Shown here: positions 43,603-51,787 of the stretch, piece after piece
How positions within the stretch are numbered: position 1 is the first letter of the stretch
How the letters are laid out: each line of letters opens with the position of its first letter
Source of the DNA: Rhizobium sp. SG_E_25_P2
GTDB taxonomy: Bacteria; Pseudomonadota; Alphaproteobacteria; Rhizobiales; Rhizobiaceae
Assembly (NCBI RefSeq): GCF_029892285.1
Contig: NZ_JARXVM010000011.1
Span: 62,001-126,000 of the forward strand
DNA length: 64,000 bases
Reading direction: 5' to 3'
Notes under the pieces: model-generated
The model's input: the letters and a program-made list of their open reading frames with translations, nothing else
The model's database searches: none
What the model was told of the DNA's origin: nothing
Position numbers and translations under genes: made by a program

Positions 43603-45375
43603 TCAAACCAGCTGGCGACCCTTAGCGTCGATGGCGTTGGCGACGACTTCGTCGGTCGCCTCGTCCGGCAAGAGCATCTCGTTATGCGCCTTGCCCGAGG
43701 GGATCATCGGGAAGCAGTTGGCGAGATTGGCCACGCGGCAGTCGAAGATCACCGGCAGCGGGCTTTCGATCATCTCCATGATCGCCGCGTCGAGATTTTC
43801 GGGCTTGTCGCAGCGAATGCCGTGGCCGCCATAGGCTTCCGCCAGCTTGACGAAATCGGGCATCGCTTCGGTATAGGAGTTGGACAGCCGATTGCCATGC
43901 AGAAGCTGCTGCCACTGCCGCACCATGCCCATATACTGGTTGTTCAGGATGAAGATCTTGATTGGCGCGTTATGCTGCACCGCCGCCGACATTTCCTGAA
44001 TGCACATCTGGATCGAGGCGTCGCCAGCGATGTCGATGACCAGGCTGTCGGGATGAGCGATCTGCGCGCCCAGCGCCGCCGGCAGGCCGTAGCCCATCGT
44101 GCCCAGACCACCCGAGGTCAGCCAGCGATTGGGCTCTTCGAACCTGTAGAACTGCGCCGCCCACATCTGGTGCTGGCCCACTTCGGTGGTGATGTAGGTG
44201 TCGCGGTCCTTGGTCAGCTCATAGAGCCGCTCAATGGCGTATTGCGGCATGATCACGTCATTGCTCTTGGCGTAGGCGAGCGAATTGCGGCCGCGCCATT
44301 TCTTGATCTGCGCCCACCAGTCGGCCAGACGTTCCTTCGAGGCTGCCTTGGCCTGGGCGCGATAGATCCTGAGCATGTCCTCGAGCACCGAGGCGGTATC
44401 GCCGACGATGCGGCAATCGACATGCACGTTCTTGTTGATCGACGAGGGATCGATGTCGATATGGATCTTGATCGAATTGGGCGAAAACGCGTTCAGGCGG
44501 CCGGTGATGCGGTCGTCAAAACGCGCGCCGACGCAGAGCATGACGTCGCAGTCATGCATGACCATATTGGCTTCATAGGTGCCGTGCATGCCGAGCATGC
44601 CGAGCCAGGCCGGACCAGAGGCCGGATAGGCGCCGAGGCCCATCAGCGTCGAAGTGATCGGGAAACCGGTGAGATCGACCAGTTCGCGCAGCAGCTTGGA
44701 CGCGACCGGACCGGAATTGATCACGCCGCCGCCGGAATAGATGACACCCTTGCGCGCGCCGGCGAGCAACGCCACCGCCTTTTCGATTTCGGTCAGGTCG
44801 CCCTGGATTTTCGGCTGATAATTGGCCTTGAGGGGAACTTCGGAGGGCGGCACGTAGGTGCCGGTGGCGAACTGCACGTCCTTGGGGATGTCGACGACGA
44901 CGGGGCCAGGACGGCCGGTCTGGGCGATGCGGAAGGCTTCATGCAGCACGCGGGCGAGATCGTTGACGTCCTTGACCAGCCAGTTGTGCTTTGTGCAGGG
45001 ACGGGTGATGCCGACCGTGTCGCATTCCTGGAAGGCGTCGGAGCCGATGAGCGAGGTCGGAACCTGACCGGTGATGCAGACGAGCGGAATGGAGTCCATC
45101 AGCGCGTCCTGCAGCGGCGTCACCGCGTTGGTCGCGCCCGGACCGGATGTGACCAGCATGACGCCGACCTTGCCGGTGGAGCGCGCATAACCTTCGGCGG
45201 CGTGGCCCGCGCCCTGCTCGTGACGGACGAGAATATGCTGGATATCGTCCTGCTGGAAGATTTCGTCATAGATCGGCAGCACGGCGCCGCCGGGATAGCC
45301 GAAGATGTGCTGGACGCCATTGTCCCTCAAGGCTTGCAGGACGATCTCCGCCCCCGTCATCCGCATGTCGCTCAT
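43603..45375 (-). CDS. ilvI: Acetolactate synthase large (catalytic) subunit
   Basis: 590 residues, ThDP/FAD enzyme. Motifs: VQHIFGYPGGAVLPIYDEIFQ, the ThDP-activating Glu in VRHEQGAGHAAEGYARSTGKVG, GPGATNAVTPL, GARFDDRITGRLNAF and the ThDP-binding GDASIQM ... NNQYMGMVRQWQQLLHGNRLSNSY. It makes acetolactate and acetohydroxybutyrate, the first step of branched-chain amino-acid synthesis. The operon continues into a toxin-antitoxin pair and ilvN. Transcription is controlled by an attenuator with a BCAA-rich leader peptide upstream. Confidence 0.97.
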   Translation of the reverse strand: MSDMRMTGAEIVLQALRDNGVQHIFGYPGGAVLPIYDEIFQQDDIQHILVRHEQGAGHAAEGYARSTGKVGVMLVTSGPGATNAVTPLQDALMDSIPLVCITGQVPTSLIGSDAFQECDTVGITRPCTKHNWLVKDVNDLARVLHEAFRIAQTGRPGPVVVDIPKDVQFATGTYVPPSEVPLKANYQPKIQGDLTEIEKAVALLAGARKGVIYSGGGVINSGPVASKLLRELVDLTGFPITSTLMGLGAYPASGPAWLGMLGMHGTYEANMVMHDCDVMLCVGARFDDRITGRLNAFSPNSIKIHIDIDPSSINKNVHVDCRIVGDTASVLEDMLRIYRAQAKAASKERLADWWAQIKKWRGRNSLAYAKSNDVIMPQYAIERLYELTKDRDTYITTEVGQHQMWAAQFYRFEEPNRWLTSGGLGTMGYGLPAALGAQIAHPDSLVIDIAGDASIQMCIQEMSAAVQHNAPIKIFILNNQYMGMVRQWQQLLHGNRLSNSYTEAMPDFVKLAEAYGGHGIRCDKPENLDAAIMEMIESPLPVIFDCRVANLANCFPMIPSGKAHNEMLLPDEATDEVVANAIDAKGRQLV

Positions 45376-45430
45376 TGTCTCTATTTCCTTCCCTTCGAAT
45401 TACCGCGCGCATTACCAAGTTTCAGGGCAT

Positions 45431-45508
45431 AAAAAAAGGCCCCCGGAGGAGCCTCGTTTTGCGCATGGGTGGCTATCGCCGGACGGTTACACCGTCCTGC
45501 CCATGCGC
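45431..45508 (-). promoter_or_regulatory. Transcription attenuator of the ilvI operon
   Basis: Reading on the minus strand: a 9-bp perfect outer pair GCGCATGGG (45508-45500) / CCCATGCGC (45469-45461) enclosing an inner hairpin GGACGG-N5-CCGTCC (45497-45481), then a terminator AGGCUCC-UCCG-GGGGCCU (45454-45437) followed by a U-run (45437-45431). The outer stem overlaps the leader peptide stop region. This is the usual pause/terminator architecture of a branched-chain amino-acid attenuator. Confidence 0.8.
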
Positions 45509-45543
45509 CTTCCCACTACAAGAATGTTTGCGAATTTGATCAT
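45487..45543 (-). CDS. Leader peptide of the ilvI attenuator
   Basis: 18-residue open frame MIKFANILVVGRRMGRTV with consecutive Ile-Leu-Val-Val codons (residues 7-10) plus Ile2 and Val18. It lies 112 bp upstream of ilvI and its stop codon overlaps the pause hairpin. Ribosome stalling at these codons during branched-chain amino-acid shortage should relieve termination. The peptide itself needs no other function. Such short leader genes are not normally annotated automatically. Confidence 0.8.
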   Translation of the reverse strand: MIKFANILVVGRRMGRTV

Positions 45544-45791
45544 GCGCCCTGCATAGAGCGAAATTCTCCGGACGTCAACCGCGCCAGACGGAAAGACGCA
45601 ACAGGCCAAGGCTGCCCCGAACCATTAAATGTCTCTAATACAACAATTCAACACGTTCGGGATAGCGGCGCAAAATTGCTGCGCTTGCTAAGTATTGACT
45701 TGATTTTCGTAAAATTACGGGATTGACCAGGAACAGGGAGCATATTGATGACGAAAGAGGGAATGGATTGCGTTTTCCCCGGAGCTCGACG

Positions 45792-47666
45792 ATGTTCATT
45801 AATGAAGCGTTTACTCGCCTGAAGATGCGTCTCAGGGTGACCGAGAGTGCTGCGCTCGCGGACACCCATCGGTCGGTGGTGTCCTATCTGCTGATCGTCG
45901 GCGTGGTGTATTTTCTCTACAAGACGCTCGACTACATCGCAGCAGGGCTCGATCCCTCTCATTTCCTGACATTCACCTGCAGTTTGGTGACGGCGCTCAT
46001 CTACGGAGCCGCCTATCGCTGGCTGAGATCGCGCAGCGCGATCACCGTGGCCGCGCTTGAGCGACTCTGCCTGACATTGCAAGTGTTGCTCTATGTCGAT
46101 GTCATCGTCTACATTCACACTGACTACAGGGAATCGAAACTCGTCTATCTCTTGCTGATCGCCATGGTCTTCGCCATAGGCAGCGCCACTGCCCGATTGA
46201 CGATCTTGAGCATCGCGGCGCCGATCGCAACGCTCGGCTTTTATGTCTATATCGGCATGCCCGGCGCGGATGCAGAATATTTGCGTCTGGCGTCGGCAAC
46301 CGTGGCTGTCGTGCTCGGCGCCTTTGCCGCCTTGCGCAGCGCCCTCATTCGCCAGATCGCGGCGCGCGACCTCGCATCCGGTTATGCCGGTGAATTGGAG
46401 CGGCAATCATACATCGATCCACTGACTGGAATTAAAAATCGGCGTTCGGTGTTTGCCAATCTCGATCTGCTCACCCGCCAATCACAACCGTTCTGGTTCG
46501 GCGTCCTTGACCTGGACGGCTTCAAGCAGGTCAACGATCAGCATGGACATTCGGTCGGGGACGATCTTTTGAGCAGGGTCGCCAGCCGACTGCAACAGAT
46601 GGCCGGCCCCGACCTGGTGGTAGGGCGGATCGGTGGCGACGAATTCGCGCTGACCCTCATCGGCGCTCGCAACGCGCAAATGGCCACCGAGGCGGCCAAC
46701 AAGGTGATCAACGCCATTTCCGAGCGATACCGTCTTGACACCGTGGAGTTGAAGATCGGCGCGTCGATAGGACTTGTCGCGTTTCCCACCATGGCGTCCG
46801 AAGCGCGTGGTCTTTATGAAAGCGCCGATTTCGCGCTTTACAAAGCCAAACAGTCGGCTCGCGGCGGCGTGGTGATCTACAATGAGGCTGAGGCCGCAGA
46901 ACAAAAGCAAAAAGAGGCGCTCGAACACGCCTTGCGGCTGGCGGACTTCGATCGGGAACTGCATCTGCTTTTTCAGCCGCAGATACGCCTCGACAGCCGT
47001 CAGCCCGAAAGCTTCGAGGCTCTGGCGCGGTGGAACAGCCCCACGCTCGGCTCCGTGCCGCCGGGAATCTTTATTGGAGCGGCGGAACGTACGGGACAGA
47101 TAAAGGCCATCACTTCCGTCGTGTTGGCCAAAGGCTTGGCAACACTCGCCGCCTGGCCGGAGCGGATCGGCATGTCCTTCAATCTGTCCGCACAGGATGC
47201 GGGCGACATGAATTTTGTGGGCAGCCTTCTGGAACTGGTGCGCCGATCGGGCGTCGCGCCGCAGCGCGTGGAATTCGAAGTCACAGAGACCGCGATCCTT
47301 GCGGATCAGGACGCCGCGCATCGGGCCTTGTCGATCCTCGCCGAAGCCGGCTGCCGCATCGCGCTGGACGATTTCGGTTCAGGCTATTCAAGCCTCCAAC
47401 ATCTTCGCGTCCTGCCGCTCGACAAGATCAAGCTGGACAGAACCTTCGTGCGCGACGCGACGGAGCCCGGCGCCGCACGCGAAATCGTCGCCAGCGTTGT
47501 GGCGCTGTGCGAGAGGCTCCAGTTGCGCTGCGTTCTCGAAGGCGTCGAAACCGAGCAGGAACTCGCCGCGCTCTCGGACATGAAGCTGGACATTATCCAG
47601 GGTTATCTGTTCGGTCGCCCAATGTCGGAAACCGCCGCCGCCGATTTGATCGCCGCCTCGGCCTAA
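45792..47666 (+). CDS. Membrane GGDEF-EAL protein (paralogue 1)
   Basis: 624 residues from ATG 45792 (GGAG upstream). Six predicted membrane helices (about 27-185), then GGDEF (about 205-370) with LTGIKNRRSV and an intact VGRIGGDEFALTLIG, then EAL (about 385-620) with SFEALARWNSP, FNLSAQD, EVTETAIL, LDDFGSGYSSL, IKLDRTFV and EGVETEQELA, all intact. Either activity may dominate. It is closely related to the GGDEF-EAL gene at 51788 (same membrane layout, same ALARWNSP, GCRIALDDFGSGYSS and CVLEGVETE stretches). The two bracket the methyltransferase and iron ABC genes. Confidence 0.93.
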   Translation: MFINEAFTRLKMRLRVTESAALADTHRSVVSYLLIVGVVYFLYKTLDYIAAGLDPSHFLTFTCSLVTALIYGAAYRWLRSRSAITVAALERLCLTLQVLLYVDVIVYIHTDYRESKLVYLLLIAMVFAIGSATARLTILSIAAPIATLGFYVYIGMPGADAEYLRLASATVAVVLGAFAALRSALIRQIAARDLASGYAGELERQSYIDPLTGIKNRRSVFANLDLLTRQSQPFWFGVLDLDGFKQVNDQHGHSVGDDLLSRVASRLQQMAGPDLVVGRIGGDEFALTLIGARNAQMATEAANKVINAISERYRLDTVELKIGASIGLVAFPTMASEARGLYESADFALYKAKQSARGGVVIYNEAEAAEQKQKEALEHALRLADFDRELHLLFQPQIRLDSRQPESFEALARWNSPTLGSVPPGIFIGAAERTGQIKAITSVVLAKGLATLAAWPERIGMSFNLSAQDAGDMNFVGSLLELVRRSGVAPQRVEFEVTETAILADQDAAHRALSILAEAGCRIALDDFGSGYSSLQHLRVLPLDKIKLDRTFVRDATEPGAAREIVASVVALCERLQLRCVLEGVETEQELAALSDMKLDIIQGYLFGRPMSETAAADLIAASA

Positions 47667-47671
47667 TCCGC

Positions 47672-48469
47672 TCAGCGCCGCGCCGTGATCACATAGCGGT
47701 GCTGCGCGGCGCGCTCCAGTCCCCTGAGCAAACCGAAGTCGGCGCGTTGCGCCCGGTGAATGGCGGCGAGATTCGCATCCACGACGATGTCGCGGAAGCC
47801 CGCTTCGGCGAGCATGTCCGCCACGGCCCCGGCGCGCGCGCCGTTGGAAAAATGCACGCGCGAAAGGATGCTCCTATGGGTCGCGGCGAGATCCGGCCCC
47901 GCGCCATGGCGCGGACCCGCTCCGCCGCCGAGCCTGGAGATCCAGCCCGCCATCGCTCCGAACACTCTCGACAGCACGGTCGTATTGACGAAATCGCCAT
48001 CGACGACGAGCAACATGCCGCCGGGCTTCAACACGCGTCGCCACTCCTTGAAACACGCGAGCGGGTCGACCAGCGTCCAGACGAGATGGCGATTGACGAC
48101 GACGTCGTAGACATCATCTGGTTCCATCGTGTTCTCGGCGTCGCCGGTGAGGAAGCGGATCTTCCGCCCTCGCGTCTTCGCCTTGGCGCGGGCTCGCTCC
48201 AGCATCGGCTCCGCCCAGTCCATGCCTGTGACATCAAAGCCCAGATCGTCAAGGAGATGACTGATCACCGCCGTGCCGCAAGCAAGATCAAGCGCGCGCC
48301 GGCCCTGCCCCTCGCCGATATGCCGGCGCAGGAGATCCAGCCATGCGCGCCTCTCGGCCTCCGAGAAGATTTCATGGCCAGGCTGCGTGTCGAAGGTTTC
48401 GGCCCTGACAGACCAGTATGCCTTGATCTCGTCCCTCAATCCATGATTGGCGCGTCCGCTGGCGGTCAT
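47672..48469 (-). CDS. Class I SAM-dependent methyltransferase near the iron-uptake genes
   Basis: 265 residues. Motif I is RRALDLACGTAVISHLL with the SAM-binding Asp/Gly, motif II FDVTGMDWAEPMLERARAKA, then FLTGDAENTMEPDDVYDVVVNRHLVWTLVDP and LKPGGMLLVVDGD. The group usually methylates a small molecule. Gene order (methyltransferase divergent from a FecB-type binding protein with a shared iron box) suggests a role in making or modifying the transported metallophore, or heme/porphyrin handling; this is inference. It ends 5 bp from the GGDEF-EAL gene stop on the other strand. Confidence 0.85.
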   Translation of the reverse strand: MTASGRANHGLRDEIKAYWSVRAETFDTQPGHEIFSEAERRAWLDLLRRHIGEGQGRRALDLACGTAVISHLLDDLGFDVTGMDWAEPMLERARAKAKTRGRKIRFLTGDAENTMEPDDVYDVVVNRHLVWTLVDPLACFKEWRRVLKPGGMLLVVDGDFVNTTVLSRVFGAMAGWISRLGGGAGPRHGAGPDLAATHRSILSRVHFSNGARAGAVADMLAEAGFRDIVVDANLAAIHRAQRADFGLLRGLERAAQHRYVITARR

Positions 48470-48481
48470 GACCCGTCTCCC

Positions 48482-48496
48482 ATTCCAGTCTGGAAT
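48482..48496. promoter_or_regulatory. Inverted repeat upstream of the methyltransferase gene
   Basis: ATTCCAG-T-CTGGAAT, a perfect 7-bp inverted repeat with one central base, 13 bp before the methyltransferase start codon. Regulator unknown. Confidence 0.5.
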
Positions 48497-48515
48497 CGTT
48501 CGAAAAGATAATTCT

Positions 48516-48530
48516 TGACTGTTGAAATCA
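48516..48530. promoter_or_regulatory. IRO-like (RirA) iron box in the divergent iron-uptake promoter region
   Basis: TGACTGTTGAAATCA is TGA-N9-TCA, the RirA iron-responsive operator pattern of Hyphomicrobiales. It also contains the inverted repeat GTTGA-AA-TCAAC and overlaps TTGACT, with TATAAG 15 bp downstream. Position between the methyltransferase and the iron-binding protein genes supports iron control of both. Confidence 0.65.
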
Positions 48531-48575
48531 ACAATTATAAGCCCCAGTTAACTCAACCAAGCGGATCAAGTAAAG

Positions 48576-49715
48576 ATGTTTATTTTCAATAAGGTGGCCG
48601 TCGCCGCCTCGATCCTTTGCACCCTTCTTTCTGGTTCCGCCCTTGCTGGCGAAATCGTGACCGTCAAGGATATCACCGGCCGCGAGGTCAAGGTGAGCGT
48701 GCCGGTCGAGCGGGTCATTCTCGGCGAAGGTCGGCAGATATACTTCACCGCAGCCCTCGATACGGACGCGCCATTCAAGCGCGTCGTCGGTTGGCGCGAC
48801 GACTTCAAGAAGGCCGATCTCGATGGCTACAACGCCTATCTCGAAAAATTCCCGGAGATGGACAAGATCCCGACCTTCGGCGGCATGAAGGACGGCACCT
48901 TCGACATCGAGCAGGCAGTGACGCTGAAGCCCGACGTCATCATCATGAATATCGACGCCAAGTCGGCGACCGAGGAAAGCGGCTATATCGAAAAGCTCGA
49001 AAAAGTCGGCATTCCGCTCGTCTATGTCGACTTCCGCGAAAAGGCGATGGAAAACACTGATCCGTCCATGCGGCTGATCGGCAAGCTCTATGGCAAGGAA
49101 GAACGCGCCGAGGACTTCGTGAAGTTCCATGACGAACAGCTGAAGCTGGTCACCGACCGCCTCGCCGTCGCCAAGGACCTCAAGAAGCCGCTCGTCTTCA
49201 TCGAACGCGCCGGCGGCTATAGCGACGATTGCTGCATGTCCTTCGGCTCGGAAAACTTCGGCAAGATGGTCGAACTCGCCGGCGGCGTGAACATGGCCAA
49301 GGACATCATCCCCGGCACCTTCGGCACGGTGAACCCCGAGCAGATCACTGCATCCAATCCCGATCAGATCATCGTGACCGGCGCAAATTGGGAGCTCTAC
49401 GTTCCCGGCGGCGCATGGATCGGCGTCGGCCCGGGCGCGGACAAGGCGGTCGCCGCCAAAAAGCTCGCCGCGCTGATGCAGCGCCCCGCCTTCACCGATG
49501 TCAAGGCGGTCAAGGACGGCAACGTCCACGCCGTCTGGCACCAGTTCTACAACAATCCCTACCAGTTCGTCGCCGTCCAGCAGATCGCTAAGTGGCTGCA
49601 CCCGGACCTCTTCAAGGATGTCGATCCCGAAGCGACCTTCGCCGAACTGCATACGCGCTTCCTGCCGGTCGAATACCGCAGCGGCTACTTCGTCTCCCTG
49701 AATTCGGGGCACTAA
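48576..49715 (+). CDS. Periplasmic substrate-binding protein of a FecBCD-type iron importer
   Basis: 379 residues with a signal peptide (MFIFNKVAVAASILCTLLSGSALA) and two lobes joined by a long helix. Type III binding-protein text: ITGREVKVSVPVERVILGEG near the N-terminus, KPDVIIMNIDAKSATEESGYIEKLEKVGIPLVYVD, and a C-terminal lobe with DDCCMSFGSENFGKMVELAGGVNMA and NPEQITASNPDQIIVTGANW. It belongs with siderophore, heme and cobalamin binders. A Cys-Cys pair in DDCCMS is unusual for the group. Followed by the permease (53-bp gap) and ATPase. Controlled by the IRO-like box 60 bp upstream. Confidence 0.9.
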   Translation: MFIFNKVAVAASILCTLLSGSALAGEIVTVKDITGREVKVSVPVERVILGEGRQIYFTAALDTDAPFKRVVGWRDDFKKADLDGYNAYLEKFPEMDKIPTFGGMKDGTFDIEQAVTLKPDVIIMNIDAKSATEESGYIEKLEKVGIPLVYVDFREKAMENTDPSMRLIGKLYGKEERAEDFVKFHDEQLKLVTDRLAVAKDLKKPLVFIERAGGYSDDCCMSFGSENFGKMVELAGGVNMAKDIIPGTFGTVNPEQITASNPDQIIVTGANWELYVPGGAWIGVGPGADKAVAAKKLAALMQRPAFTDVKAVKDGNVHAVWHQFYNNPYQFVAVQQIAKWLHPDLFKDVDPEATFAELHTRFLPVEYRSGYFVSLNSGH

Positions 49716-49768
49716 TTTCCCGGGCCGGCGCGCAAGCGCCGGCGTCTCGCTTCAAAAGGAGGTCGCAT

Positions 49769-50836
49769 ATGGCGGCAATTCCTCATGATGACGTCAAGGT
49801 CGAGGGCGCGGTGAAATACCGCGCCCTCGCTGCGCGTCGGATCCTTATTCTCATCGGCCTCCTTGCCGGGCTCGTCTTCACCCTCGCGCTCGACATGGGC
49901 CTCGGGCCTGCCCGCTACTCGCTGAGTGAAGTCCTCTCGGCGATTTTCACGCCGTCCGAAGTCGCCAATCAGCTGCGCGTGGTGATCTGGGACATCCGCA
50001 TGCCGATCGCCCTGATGGCGGTCACGGTCGGAGGCTGTCTGTCGCTGGCCGGCGCGCAGATGCAGACCATTCTCGCCAACCCGCTCGCCAGCCCCTTTAC
50101 GCTCGGCATTTCCGCCGCCGCGGGCTTCGGCGCGGCGCTGGGCCTGGTCGGCGGCGTGGCGATCTATCCGGCTGCGGTGCAGTATATGGTGCCGATCAAC
50201 GCTTTCCTGATGGCGATGCTCGCCTCGCTGTTCATCTATGGCATGTCGACGCTGCGCGGCGTGACGGTGGAAACGATCGTGCTGCTCGGCATCGCGCTGG
50301 TCTTCACCTTCAACGCGCTTCTGTCGCTGCTCGAATATCTCGCCTCGGAACAGGCGTTGGCCGCTGTGGTGTTCTGGACCATGGGCAGCCTCACCAAGGC
50401 GACCTGGCCGAAGGTGGCCGTGACGGCGCTGGCGCTCATTCTTTGTACGCCGCTCTTCGCCCGCCGCGCCTGGGCGCTGACGGCGCTCAGGCTGGGAGAC
50501 GACAAGGCGGCCAGCCTTGGCGTCAAGGTCAAGTCGCTTCGGCTTGAAACCATGATGGCGGTCAGCCTGCTCGCCGCCATTCCCGTCTCCTTCGTCGGCA
50601 CGATCGGCTTCGTTGGTCTCGTCGGTCCCCATATCGCCCGCATGCTGGTGGGCGAGGATCAACGGTTTTTCCTGCCTGGCTCGATCTTGAGCGGCGCCCT
50701 GTTGCTGTCGGCGACATCGGTCGTTTCCAAGATGCTCATTCCGGGAGCCATATTGCCGATCGGCGTCATCACCGCGCTGGTGGGCGTGCCCTTCTTCTTC
50801 TCGCTGATCTTCACCAACAGGAGGCGGGCATGGTGA
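49769..50836 (+). CDS. FecCD-family permease
   Basis: 355 residues from ATG 49769 (AAAGGAGGTCGC upstream). About 10 membrane helices and FecCD motifs: RVVIWDIRMPIALMAVTVGGCLSLAGAQMQTILANPLASPFTLGISAAAGFGAALG and, toward the C-terminus, GTIGFVGLVGPHIARMLVGEDQRFFLPGSILSGALLL. It forms the membrane channel of an ABC importer for an iron-chelate-like ligand. The last 7 bp overlap the ATPase start. Confidence 0.94.
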   Translation: MAAIPHDDVKVEGAVKYRALAARRILILIGLLAGLVFTLALDMGLGPARYSLSEVLSAIFTPSEVANQLRVVIWDIRMPIALMAVTVGGCLSLAGAQMQTILANPLASPFTLGISAAAGFGAALGLVGGVAIYPAAVQYMVPINAFLMAMLASLFIYGMSTLRGVTVETIVLLGIALVFTFNALLSLLEYLASEQALAAVVFWTMGSLTKATWPKVAVTALALILCTPLFARRAWALTALRLGDDKAASLGVKVKSLRLETMMAVSLLAAIPVSFVGTIGFVGLVGPHIARMLVGEDQRFFLPGSILSGALLLSATSVVSKMLIPGAILPIGVITALVGVPFFFSLIFTNRRRAW

Positions 50837-51591
50837 GCCTCAAGCTCGACAGACTGGGCGCCCGTTACGGCCGCGCCGAAATCTTCTCCAACATCACCAC
50901 CGACCGGCTGATGGGCGGCGAATTGACGGCTCTGATCGGCCCGAACGCCGCCGGAAAATCCACTTTGTTCAAGCGTATCGCCGGCCTTCTGAAGGGTGCG
51001 GGCACAGTGACCGTCGAGGATGTCCGCGATGGCCGGCTGCCGGTCTGCTACATGCCGCAGGACACCGGCGCCAACGCCGTGCTCACCGTCTACGAATCCG
51101 TGCTGCTCGCCGCCAAGCAAGGCTCGGCTTGGCGGGTGTCGGACGGCGAACTCTCCGCCATCGACAGTGTGCTCGACGCGCTTAAGATCGCCGATCTCGG
51201 TTTCCGAGACCTCGGCGCGCTCTCTGGCGGCCAAAGGCAATTGGTGGCCATCGCCCAAGCGCTGGTGCGCCGCCCCGAAACGCTTCTGATGGACGAGCCC
51301 ACGTCGGCGCTCGATCTGCATCGCCAGATCGAGGTGCTCGATTTCATGCAAGGGCTTGCCGCCGAGCAGGGCATGGCGGTGTTGATCGCTCTGCATGACC
51401 TGAACCACGCGCTGCGTTACTGCGCCCAGACAATGGTCATATCCGGCGGGCGGCTGATCGCCAGCGGCCCGACCCGCGAGGTGATAACGCCCGACATGCT
51501 GCGCGACGTCTATCGCGTCGAGGCCCGGGTCGAGCATTGCAGCCAGGGAATGCCGATGGTGATCGTGGACAAAGCCCTCAGCGCCGCCTGA
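50830..51591 (+). CDS. ATP-binding protein of the iron importer
   Basis: 253 residues. Walker A GPNAAGKST, Q-loop MPQDTG, signature LGALSGGQRQLVAIAQALVRRPETL, Walker B LLMDEPTSALD, switch His in LIALHDLNHALRYC. Completes a FecBCD-type importer with the two upstream genes. Its start (ATG 50830) overlaps the permease end. Confidence 0.95.
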   Translation: MVSLKLDRLGARYGRAEIFSNITTDRLMGGELTALIGPNAAGKSTLFKRIAGLLKGAGTVTVEDVRDGRLPVCYMPQDTGANAVLTVYESVLLAAKQGSAWRVSDGELSAIDSVLDALKIADLGFRDLGALSGGQRQLVAIAQALVRRPETLLMDEPTSALDLHRQIEVLDFMQGLAAEQGMAVLIALHDLNHALRYCAQTMVISGGRLIASGPTREVITPDMLRDVYRVEARVEHCSQGMPMVIVDKALSAA

Positions 51592-51787
51592 GATTCGCCA
51601 GGCGTCGTGCGTTTTGCGGCTCAACTAATATAGCGCCGCATAAATTGTGAATTCTGGGGGTAAGATCTACACCGAAAATAAAAAAAGCTGCCGTAGTTTG
51701 GTGACCGTAAGTGAAGGGACGATCGGTCACGATGGGGCACGGGACAGACATTAAATGCGCGGCGTCGCTGGCAAACAGGCCACGGCG

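Noticed and set aside
43684-45432. 582-codon plus-strand open frame opposite ilvI
   Set aside because: Antisense to a conserved enzyme gene; no independent support.
45695-45723. Sigma-70 promoter for the GGDEF-EAL gene at TTGACT 45695
   Set aside because: No -10 box with acceptable spacing follows; TAAAAT is only 9 bp away.
48528-49712. 394-codon minus-strand open frame opposite the iron-binding protein gene
   Set aside because: Shadow of a gene with a signal peptide and family motifs on the plus strand.
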